From CAVXFS01 sp049582805 (GTDB taxonomy: Bacteria; Pseudomonadota; Gammaproteobacteria; Burkholderiales; Gallionellaceae): a DNA stretch of 14,823 nt. The notes beneath the pieces were generated by a model. That model had not been told where the DNA came from. It did no database searches and saw only the letters and a list, made by a program, of their open reading frames with translations. The DNA is taken from assembly GCA_049582805.1 (NCBI GenBank), contig JBAUUR010000141.1, positions 1-14,823 of the forward strand, in the 5' to 3' direction. Positions 1 through 6,707 of this stretch are shown piece after piece (the stretch's first letter is position 1; the number at the start of each line of letters is the position of its first letter). Both the position numbers and the translations under genes were made by a program.

Positions 1-435
1 CACGCTGAAGTGCTCGGCAGAGAGCAGGTCAGCGTCTTGGGCTTGTTTCATGACTTGTCCAAACAAGGCCTTGATCACCTCATGTTCTATCAGCCGGTCG
101 CGGTTTTGCGTGTAGGTCGAATGATCCGAGGCGGCATCTTCCATCCCCAATCCGACAAACCAGCGATACAGCATGTTGTAGCCGAGTTGTTCGCACAGCA
201 GCCGTTCGCTTCTGATCCCATACAGGGCTTGCAGTACTAGGCCGCGCAGCAACCATTCCGGCGGTACCGAGTAGCGTCCGCGTTCTTCGTAGATCGATTC
301 GAACAAGCTGTCCATCTCACACAATGCCTGATTGAGTATCTCGCGGATGGCTATCAGTGGATGACCGGCAGGAATATAGTCCGCCGTCTGCTTCATCACA
401 AACAAACCTTCCTGGGTCACATCCGCTCCGCGCAT
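1..435 (-). CDS. IS5-type transposase, N-terminal part (cut by window edge)
   Basis: Reading the minus strand from the ATG at 435 gives 145 residues without a stop, running off the left edge. The protein begins MRGADVTQEGLF and continues with WLLRGLVLQALYGIRSERLL, then YRWFVGLGMED and DHSTYTQNRDRL. This series is characteristic of the DUF772-type N-terminal domain of IS5-group transposases, which recognises the element ends; the DDE catalytic domain would lie outside the window. The frame stays open for 11 codons upstream of the ATG, including a GTG at 444. A GGGGAGG motif lies about 27-33 bases upstream of the ATG, too far to be its ribosome binding site, so the exact start is uncertain. Whether the full element is intact cannot be judged, and I could not fix its terminal inverted repeat. 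Confidence 0.85.
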   Translation of the reverse strand, partial: MRGADVTQEGLFVMKQTADYIPAGHPLIAIREILNQALCEMDSLFESIYEERGRYSVPPEWLLRGLVLQALYGIRSERLLCEQLGYNMLYRWFVGLGMEDAASDHSTYTQNRDRLIEHEVIKALFGQVMKQAQDADLLSAEHFSV

Positions 436-549
436 CGCAGCCACCGCTTTCGTTTCAATTCGCCTCCCCTATTAACGATTCACCTTCATTTCGGTGGACC
501 GGCTTGAGCGATAATTTCAACAAACTGTTAGCCGTTATTGGGGGGATCA
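436..549. other. Gap between transposase and Mrr gene, holding the IS end
   Basis: This spacer separates the divergent transposase and restriction genes and must contain the end of the insertion sequence. I see an imperfect hairpin, CGGCT (500-504) pairing with AGCCG (530-534), and a G-run that acts as the ribosome binding site of the next gene. No convincing -35/-10 pair was found. The IS terminal repeat cannot be assigned without the other end of the element. Confidence 0.4.
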
Positions 550-1425
550 GTGGTCAAAGAAAAGAAGGAAGAGGGCACCCAGTTCGTGCGCTACTTCGGG
601 CCATTGCTTGAAGCGCTCAGGGCTATTGGTGGTTCTGCGAAGCCGGATGAAGCAGTTGATCGTGTTGCCGAGGATCTAAAAATCCCCGATAACATCCTCA
701 ATCAGTTATTACCCTCCGGTGGATCACGCTTTCGCAATCGAGTCGCTTGGGCTCGTTTCTATCTTGTTCGCGAAGGGCTTCTCGATTCCTCAAAACACGG
801 CGTGTGGAGCCTGACTGATAAGGGCTTTAAGACCTCCCTTACGTATAAGGAATCTGAGGAGATATTTCGAAAGTGGGCGAAAATATTTCAGGAGCAACGT
901 AAGAAGAAAGACAAGGAAGAGCCTACTGCAGAGATAATCGCTGAGGGAGTCGGCTCGCCCTCCAAGGACTATCGCGAAGAAGTTCTTGAATTACTTCTTA
1001 AGCTTCCACCAGCTGGGTTTGAAAGACTTTCCCAACGCTTGCTTAGAGAAGCTGGGTTTACTCAGGTCCTCGTAACTGGGAAGAGCAGTGATGGCGGAAT
1101 TGATGGAGTTGGCACGCTCCAAGTTAACCCCCTAGTTTCGTTCAAGATATTGTTCCAGTGCAAACGCTATGCAAACACAGTCTCACCTTCTCAGGTACGT
1201 GACTTTCGCGGCGCCATGGCCGGACGCGCTGACAAGGGAATCATTATTACAACTGGTACGTTTACAGCGGAAGCACGGCGGGAAGCGTCCCGTGACGGTG
1301 TGCCCCCCATTGAGTTGCTCGACGGTGAAAAACTAATTGATATGCTTGAGAAGTTGGAACTCGGTCTCAAGCCGGTTACAACGTATGAAATTGAGCGTGA
1401 ATTCTTTCAGGACTTCGAATCCTAA
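550..1425 (+). CDS. mrr: Mrr-type restriction endonuclease
   Basis: The product is a 291-residue cytoplasmic nuclease of the Mrr type, a family that usually cuts modified foreign DNA. Residues about 10-95 form the winged-helix Mrr N-terminal domain (YFGPLLEAL, GGSRFRNRVAWARFYLVREG, GVWSLTDKG). After a charged, probably helical linker, residues about 140-285 form the Mrr catalytic domain, with ELLLKLPPAGFERLSQRLL, then GGIDG carrying Asp185, then FQCKRY carrying Gln203 and Lys205. These make up the D...QxK nuclease site, and the domain appears complete. I chose the GTG at 550 because GGGGGGA ends four bases upstream; a TTG at 538 is in frame but lacks such a site. The gene is more AT-rich than the housekeeping genes downstream and sits beside a transposase, consistent with horizontal gain. 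The substrate modification is not predictable from sequence. Confidence 0.88.
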   Translation: MVKEKKEEGTQFVRYFGPLLEALRAIGGSAKPDEAVDRVAEDLKIPDNILNQLLPSGGSRFRNRVAWARFYLVREGLLDSSKHGVWSLTDKGFKTSLTYKESEEIFRKWAKIFQEQRKKKDKEEPTAEIIAEGVGSPSKDYREEVLELLLKLPPAGFERLSQRLLREAGFTQVLVTGKSSDGGIDGVGTLQVNPLVSFKILFQCKRYANTVSPSQVRDFRGAMAGRADKGIIITTGTFTAEARREASRDGVPPIELLDGEKLIDMLEKLELGLKPVTTYEIEREFFQDFES

Positions 1426-1507
1426 GGGAATTCGGTATAAGCCGATAAGCTAATGAAGAAATATATGTCGGTTGCAAGTATTAGATAATTGTAGGGGGAG
1501 CGATATT

Positions 1508-1978
1508 TTGGCTAAGAGAAAAATAATACCCGCACTTAAGACTACTCAATGGATAACTACGTGGGAGCTCATGAGTGACATTGACAAAACTAAAGAAGGC
1601 ACACCGCCTAAAGAATTCTTTGTTACCTCAATGCCATTGAAGGACTTGCGTGCGCTAGCAGGAGTAAGTACACGGCAATTATCGGAACGAAAAAAGACCA
1701 ATGCCAAAGCAGGTTATCAACGAGCGCATGAGCCAGAGAGATCTGAAAAAATCGCACGTTATGTGTCTTATGGATATCCACTTTTAACCCAAAAAGGCTT
1801 AGACCCTAAGACCAATACTCACTTCATTCACCCAGGCTGGCTTCCAACAGCCATACTTGTAAATATTATTTCGGTGGGGGATTCTAGACGCCGTCATGGA
1901 AAAGATTTGACTGTTGCTGCCGAGATGGCTATTTCGCTTAAACAGGATGGGGGGCATACGGTGTCGAAGATCAATTGA
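1508..1978 (+). CDS. Truncated DGQHR/DndB-like protein
   Basis: The ORF encodes 156 residues from a TTG start at 1508 that has a near-ideal ribosome binding site (GGGGGAG, seven bases upstream). An ATG at 1571 is a weaker alternative. The series FFVTSMPLKDLRALAGVSTR, then GYQRAHEPERSEKIARYV, then PTAILVNI resembles the N-terminal half of DGQHR-domain proteins, the group containing DndB, a regulator of DNA phosphorothioation. Members I know of are much longer and carry a DGQHR motif just after the ILVNI-like strand. Here the frame ends about 45 residues after that strand without the motif, and I see no continuation in other frames downstream. I therefore read it as a C-terminally truncated remnant, possibly a pseudogene. 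It follows the Mrr gene by 82 bases on the same strand, fitting a decayed defence locus. The family assignment is from memory of motifs and is moderate. Confidence 0.5.
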   Translation: MAKRKIIPALKTTQWITTWELMSDIDKTKEGTPPKEFFVTSMPLKDLRALAGVSTRQLSERKKTNAKAGYQRAHEPERSEKIARYVSYGYPLLTQKGLDPKTNTHFIHPGWLPTAILVNIISVGDSRRRHGKDLTVAAEMAISLKQDGGHTVSKIN

Positions 1979-2024
1979 TTTAGAAAGAATGTCGCTATCT
2001 GGATAATCAACTAATAGAAATGTG

Positions 2025-2050
2025 ACGAAATTACTCTTTCGAAATTTCGT
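2025..2050. repeat. A/T-rich 8-bp inverted repeat downstream of the DndB-like ORF
   Basis: ACGAAATT at 2025-2032 is perfectly complementary to AATTTCGT at 2043-2050, with a 10-base loop. It lies 47 bases after the stop of the truncated ORF, in a 280-base gap that otherwise shows no gene. There is no following T-run and the stem is A/T-rich, so a terminator role is doubtful. It could equally be an operator or a trace of the recombination that truncated the upstream gene. Confidence 0.35.
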
Positions 2051-2258
2051 AGACCGGACTCTCAGAAATCATAATTCATATTGAGATGGCAGAGACTGGT
2101 TTGGCCGAAAAGTGTACGGTCAAGTCATTACTTTCCAAATTGCAACATTTTTCGCCAGTCTGAGATAACCAACATGCGTCCCTTGAATTATCGGTGAAAT
2201 CGGTTGACGATATAGTCCTCCTGAAAGTTCTCAAACTGCGCAATACGGGAAGGGCAGC

Positions 2259-3308
2259 ATGTTTAACCTCCAACAAACCATAGCGGCCGTGCAGACCAAC
2301 TGCGATATTGCCGATGCGCGGCATGCCCGGGACATGAGCATGTGCAACTACCTGCTCGCGATGCGCGATTTTTACCGATGGGAGCGGCAGATTCCTTTTG
2401 TGCAGCCGTTAAACAAAGGTGACATCCGCGACTGGCTATCGCAACGCGAAGCAAAATGGAACGAGGTGGAAGAAATCAATTACCTGCCCATTCCGGTTGC
2501 CGGAAACGACTATGACCATTTCGATACCGCAGCCATCAACTGTGCACTCAAGGAGCATGGCCTGGTCTACGGCAGTGGTTACGGCAACTGGGGCCGGCCC
2601 CATTTCTTTCTGGGGCAACTGCTGCGTTGCGAGAAGAGCCACAACATTTCAATACTGGTATCCGGACACGAATATGCCCGCAACATGGCTGCACCACCCG
2701 CCGCGCTGAATCGCGACACGGTATTCCTGCGTATCGATGCGATGCAGCGCTGGCTGCTGGATAAAGTCGAAGTATGGGAATTGAACAAGGGCAATAGCGC
2801 GCTCAAGGCCACGCTCGATTGTTATGAATCTGGCGAGGATGTCGAATCAAAATTGGCCCTCATCGCAGAGCAGGAAGGCGACACACTGATCCTGCACGAA
2901 CTGGGCGAGGCGATGGCCGGAAAGATGCTCGGTGAAACCTGGCACGAGATGTTGTCGTCGTTCCAATCAAGGCGTCACGAACTTCTGGCGCGAGCCGTGC
3001 GCGACAATCTGGCAGATTGTCTTGTCACTCTTCCCGAGTTGATTGAGCGCGATAAGACGTGTTCGCTGCACTTCTATTTTTCGAATTTCGACGGCTTGCG
3101 CCGAGGTCTGTTCCCGAGTTTGGCATATGCATATGATCACTGGCACAAAGACGGTGATATTCTTGAATTGCAAAATGCAATTGAAGCCGGATATACGCAC
3201 TGGCTCAGAGTCGCCCAGGATCTGGTTTCCGCGTGGATTGATGATCCTGCAACAGCTGAAACGATGATCGAGAACTATGGCGAGAACTTCAGCAAACTCG
3301 CGCTGTGA
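2259..3308 (+). CDS. Conserved Sfum_1244-family protein
   Basis: The product is a 349-residue soluble protein without signal peptide or membrane segments. I recognise it as a member of the conserved but functionally unassigned Sfum_1244 family, from NCDIADARHARDMSMCNYLL near the N-terminus, then RDFYRWE, then HGLVYGSGYGNWGRPHFFLG, then SGHEYARNMAAPPA, then LILHELGEAMAGKMLGE, then ADCLVTLPELIE and LHFYFSNFDG. Residues 213-217 read HELGE, a zincin-like helix motif. The classical HExxH is not present (Glu replaces the second His), so metal hydrolysis is not claimed. The ATG at 2259 follows GGGAAGG at a proper distance. The neighbouring redox operon is separated by 330 bases and a hairpin, so co-transcription is not implied. 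Base composition matches the core chromosome, unlike the region upstream. Function unknown. Confidence 0.8.
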   Translation: MFNLQQTIAAVQTNCDIADARHARDMSMCNYLLAMRDFYRWERQIPFVQPLNKGDIRDWLSQREAKWNEVEEINYLPIPVAGNDYDHFDTAAINCALKEHGLVYGSGYGNWGRPHFFLGQLLRCEKSHNISILVSGHEYARNMAAPPAALNRDTVFLRIDAMQRWLLDKVEVWELNKGNSALKATLDCYESGEDVESKLALIAEQEGDTLILHELGEAMAGKMLGETWHEMLSSFQSRRHELLARAVRDNLADCLVTLPELIERDKTCSLHFYFSNFDGLRRGLFPSLAYAYDHWHKDGDILELQNAIEAGYTHWLRVAQDLVSAWIDDPATAETMIENYGENFSKLAL

Positions 3309-3360
3309 GCAAGTACACCAACTTCCATAAATGTCATGCTGTCTAACCGACCGCACCAAA

Positions 3361-3378
3361 GCTGCCAGCATGGGCAGC
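3361..3378 (+). terminator. Hairpin after the Sfum_1244-like gene
   Basis: GCTGCC at 3361-3366 pairs perfectly with GGCAGC at 3373-3378 across a six-base loop, 52 bases after the stop codon. The stem is GC-rich, but only CTT follows rather than a U-run, so it is at best a weak intrinsic terminator or an RNA-stabilising stem. Confidence 0.4.
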
Positions 3379-3506
3379 CTTCCAAGTGCTAACTGACAAG
3401 CCGTCTGGATTTCACTTCGGGATTTCCCCAATCTTTCACTGACCGCCGCTCCAGAATTGCTCCAGTTACGGATCAGCTTCATGCGGCTCCCGATGAACTG
3501 TAGGGT

Positions 3507-3529
3507 CGTGTCAGACAAACACTGACACG
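3507..3529. promoter_or_regulatory. Perfect 8-bp dyad, probable operator
   Basis: CGTGTCAG at 3507-3514 and CTGACACG at 3522-3529 form a perfect inverted repeat with a seven-base centre, 114 bases before the receiver gene. The string TCAGACAAACA spanning the left arm and centre (3511-3521) recurs as TCAGACAGACA at 3557-3567 (10 of 11 matches), 46 bases later. Dyad plus repeated element suggests a binding site for a dimeric regulator. A hairpin acting at RNA level is the alternative, but no T-run follows. Confidence 0.4.
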
Positions 3530-3642
3530 TTCGTCTCGCCTGCGACTACAAAATTATCAGACAGACAGCGCTACCGCCAGCAGGGGCGCGGAAACATAAT
3601 TCATCCAAGGTTAAAGCAAACCATTAGCTTGAAGGTGGAATG

Positions 3643-4014
3643 ATGAATGTGTTCATTGTGGAAGATTCGGAAGTGATGCGGGAAAACCTGCGATCGATGC
3701 TTTCCGATTTCCACAATGTAAAGATAGTTGGTTACGCGGTTGATGAAGCAGGAGCCATAGAACGCATCAATGCTTTACTGCCCGATGTCGTGATACTGGA
3801 TCTCAGCCTGCAATCAGGATCGGGTGTGGCGGTGCTGAAGAATGTCAAAAAGCACCATCCTGAGATCAAGGTCATCGTGCTGACCAACTACAACGATGAA
3901 TTTTACGTGGACGCATGCAAACGCGCGAAAGCGGATTACTTCTTCGACAAGTCGTTTCAGTTCATGCAGGTTCGCGAAGTGATATCGAAATGGAACCATG
4001 CCAGTCCCCAGTGA
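3643..4014 (+). CDS. Stand-alone CheY-like response regulator receiver
   Basis: This 123-residue protein is a single receiver domain with no DNA-binding or enzymatic output domain. The acidic pocket is visible as VEDSE near the N-terminus. The phospho-acceptor Asp is in VVILDLSL (residue 53 from this start), the Thr/Ser switch is in VIVLTNYND, and the conserved Lys is in FFDKS. All key residues are present, so it should be phosphorylatable. Two ATG codons are adjacent (3640 and 3643). The second gives a better distance to the AAGGTGG ribosome binding site. It is the first gene of a same-strand series, 52 bases before the small Tat protein. With no output domain, it would act by protein-protein contact or within a phosphorelay. 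No histidine kinase is encoded in the window. Confidence 0.85.
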   Translation: MNVFIVEDSEVMRENLRSMLSDFHNVKIVGYAVDEAGAIERINALLPDVVILDLSLQSGSGVAVLKNVKKHHPEIKVIVLTNYNDEFYVDACKRAKADYFFDKSFQFMQVREVISKWNHASPQ

Positions 4015-4066
4015 ACAAGCTGGAAGGTTGGCAGCCTGAATAACCAGGAAATTGGAGCACTCAATC

Positions 4067-4321
4067 ATGGAAGAGAATTCTAGACGGTCATTTTTCAAGA
4101 AAGCGTTTGCGGCAGCGGGTGTAGTTGCAGTGGCGGGTTACACGAAAACCCTGATATCCGGTTCCTCTGCATCGAACGAAGGCGCAAGTGCAAAGTACGC
4201 GGCTGATGTTGCCTTGCAGGAAAAGGCAGTGACGGGGAATCGACTGGTCCTTATGACGGACGGCGAAAAAAAGGAGCGGCTCGATGAGCTGCTGAATTGT
4301 CATTACCGGGAGATTGCATAG
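4067..4321 (+). CDS. Small twin-arginine signal protein
   Basis: The product is 84 residues long and starts with a twin-arginine signal, SRRSFFKK at residues 5-12, followed by an Ala/Val-rich hydrophobic stretch to about residue 24, so export by Tat is expected. The remainder is short and polar and ends with LVLMTDGEKKERLDELLNCH. That ending mirrors FLLMSDEEKKRAIARLEKRY in the next protein, which also has a Tat signal at its start. The gene thus looks like a free-standing copy of the N-terminal module of the FeS subunit. Small Tat-target proteins are known beside formate dehydrogenase operons, which gives a loose analogy. GGAG lies nine bases before the ATG. A single Cys (78) is near the C-terminus; no cofactor motif is present. 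Probable role, by inference: accessory or assembly subunit of the adjacent complex. Confidence 0.75.
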   Translation: MEENSRRSFFKKAFAAAGVVAVAGYTKTLISGSSASNEGASAKYAADVALQEKAVTGNRLVLMTDGEKKERLDELLNCHYREIA

Positions 4322-4357
4322 TATTTCGTTACGTAGCACTTGTTGTTGGAGGCAGTG

Positions 4358-5419
4358 ATGTCAGAAGAAAAAAATGAGGAATTGAAAGACGCGGATGACG
4401 TGAAACAAGGCCGCCGTGATTTCCTGAAGCATGTGTGCACTTCGAGCGTAGCGGCGCTTGTGGCGGCAACCACGCCATCAGAGGCTGTTGACGACGCTGC
4501 CAATCCGGATGCCGAGGTGACCGTCGCGGAATATTTCCAGGGACATTTCCTGCTGATGTCTGATGAGGAAAAGAAACGGGCCATTGCGCGGCTGGAAAAG
4601 CGGTATTCCGCACAGTACGGGAAGAAAACGACGGTTTCCGATGCGCCTGCTCCGGAAAAAGTTCTGTTCGGTTATGCGCTCGATATCGGGAAATGCATAG
4701 GCTGCAGGCGCTGCGTTCATGCCTGTGTGAAGGAGAATAACCAGTCACGTCATGACCCTGAAGTGCAATGGATACAGGTGATGAAAATGCCCAAAGGGAA
4801 CATCTCCTTTTCTGCAGATCAATTGGACAAAGGATATCCTGAAAAGAGCGAATTCGGTGATTACGGTGTCCAGGTTGGCGGGAATGCCTACAAAACAGCC
4901 GGTCTTTCCACCGAGGATGCACAAAATTACTACAACGACGACCTGGTGCCCGACAAAGACTTTTTCTATATGCCGGTCCAGTGCCAGCAGTGTGAGAAGC
5001 CGCCCTGCGTCAAGGCTTGCCCGGTACGGGCAACATTCCGGGATCATGCAGGCGTCGTCCTGATCGATTACAACTGGTGCATCGGCTGCCGCATGTGCCA
5101 GCTTGCCTGCCCTTACCATGCCAGGCGCTTTAACTGGGCTGAACCGAACCTTCCTGCCGAGGAGATGAACCCCAAGACTCACTACTTTGGCAACCGACCG
5201 CGCATGCGGGGCGTGATGGAAAAATGCACATTCTGCGTGCAGAGAACCAGGGAGGGCAGGGATCCCGCCTGTCTGGAGGCTTGCCCGGTGGGCGCCAGGA
5301 AATTCGGCAATCTTCTCGATCCCGAGAGCGATGTCAGAAAAGTGCTGGCCACCAAACGAGTCTTCAGGTTCAAGGAAGAGTTTGGCACCTATCCCAAATT
5401 TTTTTACTACATAGGCTGA
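4358..5419 (+). CDS. Tat-exported four-[4Fe-4S] electron-transfer subunit (NrfC/DsrO/PsrB-like)
   Basis: The 353-residue protein carries electrons through four [4Fe-4S] clusters on the periplasmic side of the membrane. A Tat motif, GRRDFLK, sits at residues 18-24. Four cysteine groups are intact: C113-C116-C119-C123, C209-C212-C217-C221, C241-C244-C247-C251, and C290-C293-C305-C309. This is the NrfC/DsrO/PsrB pattern, whose partners are NrfD-type membrane proteins, and exactly such a gene follows nine bases later. The 85 residues between the first and second groups seem longer than in the PsrB-like proteins I know. The ATG at 4358 has GGAGG five bases upstream; in-frame TTG codons further up lack one. 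The region before the clusters contains FLLMSDEEKK, shared with the small upstream Tat protein. The exact complex cannot be named because no catalytic subunit is present in the window. Confidence 0.9.
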   Translation: MSEEKNEELKDADDVKQGRRDFLKHVCTSSVAALVAATTPSEAVDDAANPDAEVTVAEYFQGHFLLMSDEEKKRAIARLEKRYSAQYGKKTTVSDAPAPEKVLFGYALDIGKCIGCRRCVHACVKENNQSRHDPEVQWIQVMKMPKGNISFSADQLDKGYPEKSEFGDYGVQVGGNAYKTAGLSTEDAQNYYNDDLVPDKDFFYMPVQCQQCEKPPCVKACPVRATFRDHAGVVLIDYNWCIGCRMCQLACPYHARRFNWAEPNLPAEEMNPKTHYFGNRPRMRGVMEKCTFCVQRTREGRDPACLEACPVGARKFGNLLDPESDVRKVLATKRVFRFKEEFGTYPKFFYYIG

Positions 5420-5428
5420 GGTCGCGAA

Positions 5429-6664
5429 ATGAAAACAGCTCTGTCTTTTGCAATGGACTTCGGTTCGTATGCCATAAAAGGAGGCACGAAGTACTACGCA
5501 TGGCTTCTCTTCCTGGCATTTTTCATCCTGGTCGGTTCCTACACGGCATACATACAACTTACCCAGGGCCTTATCGTGACCGGCGCGACAGACCAGGTCA
5601 CGCTGGAAGCGTTTTTTGCAAACTTCGTGTTTACCGCACACGTTGCGGCGGCAGCCGTCCTAGTCGTTGCACCCGGCTACTTATATCACCGCAAGGATAT
5701 GAAGGAGCTTGCCGTGATAGGCGAGATCGTCGCGATGGTGTTTGTCGCGACAGGCATCACATTCATCATATTTCACATGGGAAGGCCGGACAGGACGTGG
5801 CACATGATTCCCGGTATAGGTTTCCTCAACTTTCCCAATTCCATGCTCTCGTTCGACACGATCGTCCTGAACGTCTACCTGCTGCTCAATCTCATAGGTG
5901 TTATTTATATTCTCTTCAAGAAATATGTCGGCACGTTTGAAGCGAAGCAATTGGCAAGATGGTTTACCCCGATCGTCTTTCTGGCCATTGCATGGGGGCC
6001 GCTGATCCATATCGTCACGGCATTCGTGCTCGCCAGCAACGCCAGGATTGCATCGTGGTCTACCGCGGTTCTGCCGTTTGCCTTCCTAACCATGGCGGGC
6101 GCTTCCGGACCGGCACTGATCGTGATGATATTCCTGCTCGCCAGGAAACATACCAAGCTCGAGATCAGCGATTCGGTAATCGATTTACTTACCACGATCA
6201 TTGCATGGAGCCTCGGCATATTGATGCTGGTATTCGCCGCAGAGTTCTTTACGCTGCTTTATCCGAGTACGGAGCATGCCGATTCGCTGAAATTCAACAT
6301 GTTTGGCCACAACGGGCTCAATGCATACGTGCCCTGGTTCTGGGGAACGATCCTGGCGTTGGTAGGCAGCTTTATTGCGTTGCTGTTCCGCAAGGTCAGG
6401 AGAAGCTATGACCTTTGGCTTCCCGTGGTGAATGCTGTGATTTTCTTTGCGATCCTGATAGAGAAGCCAATGATTCTCGTGTTTCCCGCATTCAGCCCTA
6501 CCCCGCTTGGAGAATATGCGGAATACCACGTGACCCTGGTCGAGTTTTTCAACGTGCTGTTTGTCTGGGCCGTCGGATTCATGTCGTTGACACTCATTTT
6601 GAAAGGCGCAATCGGCATATTGACTGGCGAAGTGCGGTATGACAAGTCGTCCGCTTCTTCTTAG
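5429..6664 (+). CDS. NrfD/PsrC/DsrP-type quinone-interacting membrane subunit
   Basis: The 411-residue protein has ten clear hydrophobic segments, starting with YYAWLLFLAFFILVGSYTAY and ending with VLFVWAVGFMSLTLILKG. It carries HMGRPDRTWHM at residues 116-126, a hallmark loop of the NrfD/PsrC superfamily. Members exchange electrons between the quinone pool and an attached FeS protein. Ten helices place it nearer the long DsrP/ActC-like branch than the eight-helix PsrC branch. The ATG at 5429 has TGAGGT as ribosome binding site, overlapping the stop of the FeS gene, so the two genes are almost certainly co-translated. A charged C-terminus ends the protein, and the tetrahaem cytochrome gene follows 43 bases later. 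No haem b ligand pattern is claimed. Confidence 0.9.
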   Translation: MKTALSFAMDFGSYAIKGGTKYYAWLLFLAFFILVGSYTAYIQLTQGLIVTGATDQVTLEAFFANFVFTAHVAAAAVLVVAPGYLYHRKDMKELAVIGEIVAMVFVATGITFIIFHMGRPDRTWHMIPGIGFLNFPNSMLSFDTIVLNVYLLLNLIGVIYILFKKYVGTFEAKQLARWFTPIVFLAIAWGPLIHIVTAFVLASNARIASWSTAVLPFAFLTMAGASGPALIVMIFLLARKHTKLEISDSVIDLLTTIIAWSLGILMLVFAAEFFTLLYPSTEHADSLKFNMFGHNGLNAYVPWFWGTILALVGSFIALLFRKVRRSYDLWLPVVNAVIFFAILIEKPMILVFPAFSPTPLGEYAEYHVTLVEFFNVLFVWAVGFMSLTLILKGAIGILTGEVRYDKSSASS

Positions 6665-6707
6665 AACGGGGCGAAAGAAACAAACGGAGCTTGAGGAGAT
6701 ATTTGAA

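Larger units (their letters stand above)
3309..3642. other. 330-base intergenic region upstream of the redox cluster
   Basis: No credible gene lies here. A minus-strand frame that crosses it (3518 down to 2967) continues antisense through the preceding gene and has no recognisable protein. The region holds the GC-rich hairpin at 3361-3378, the dyad at 3507-3529, and a second copy of the dyad's left half at 3557-3567. The promoter of the receiver-FeS-NrfD cluster presumably lies here. I found CATAAT at 3595-3600 as a possible -10 hexamer but no matching -35 box. Confidence 0.5.

Noticed and set aside
500..540. AAC...GTTAGCC and CCGTTAT strings near an accessory gene, suggesting an integron attC site
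   Set aside because: The core does not fit GTTRRRY, no paired L/R boxes of the right length are present, and there is no integrase or cassette series.
4745..5641. Long minus-strand open frame opposite the FeS and NrfD genes
   Set aside because: It is antisense to genes with intact cofactor motifs, has no recognisable domain, and reflects codon bias of the plus-strand genes.
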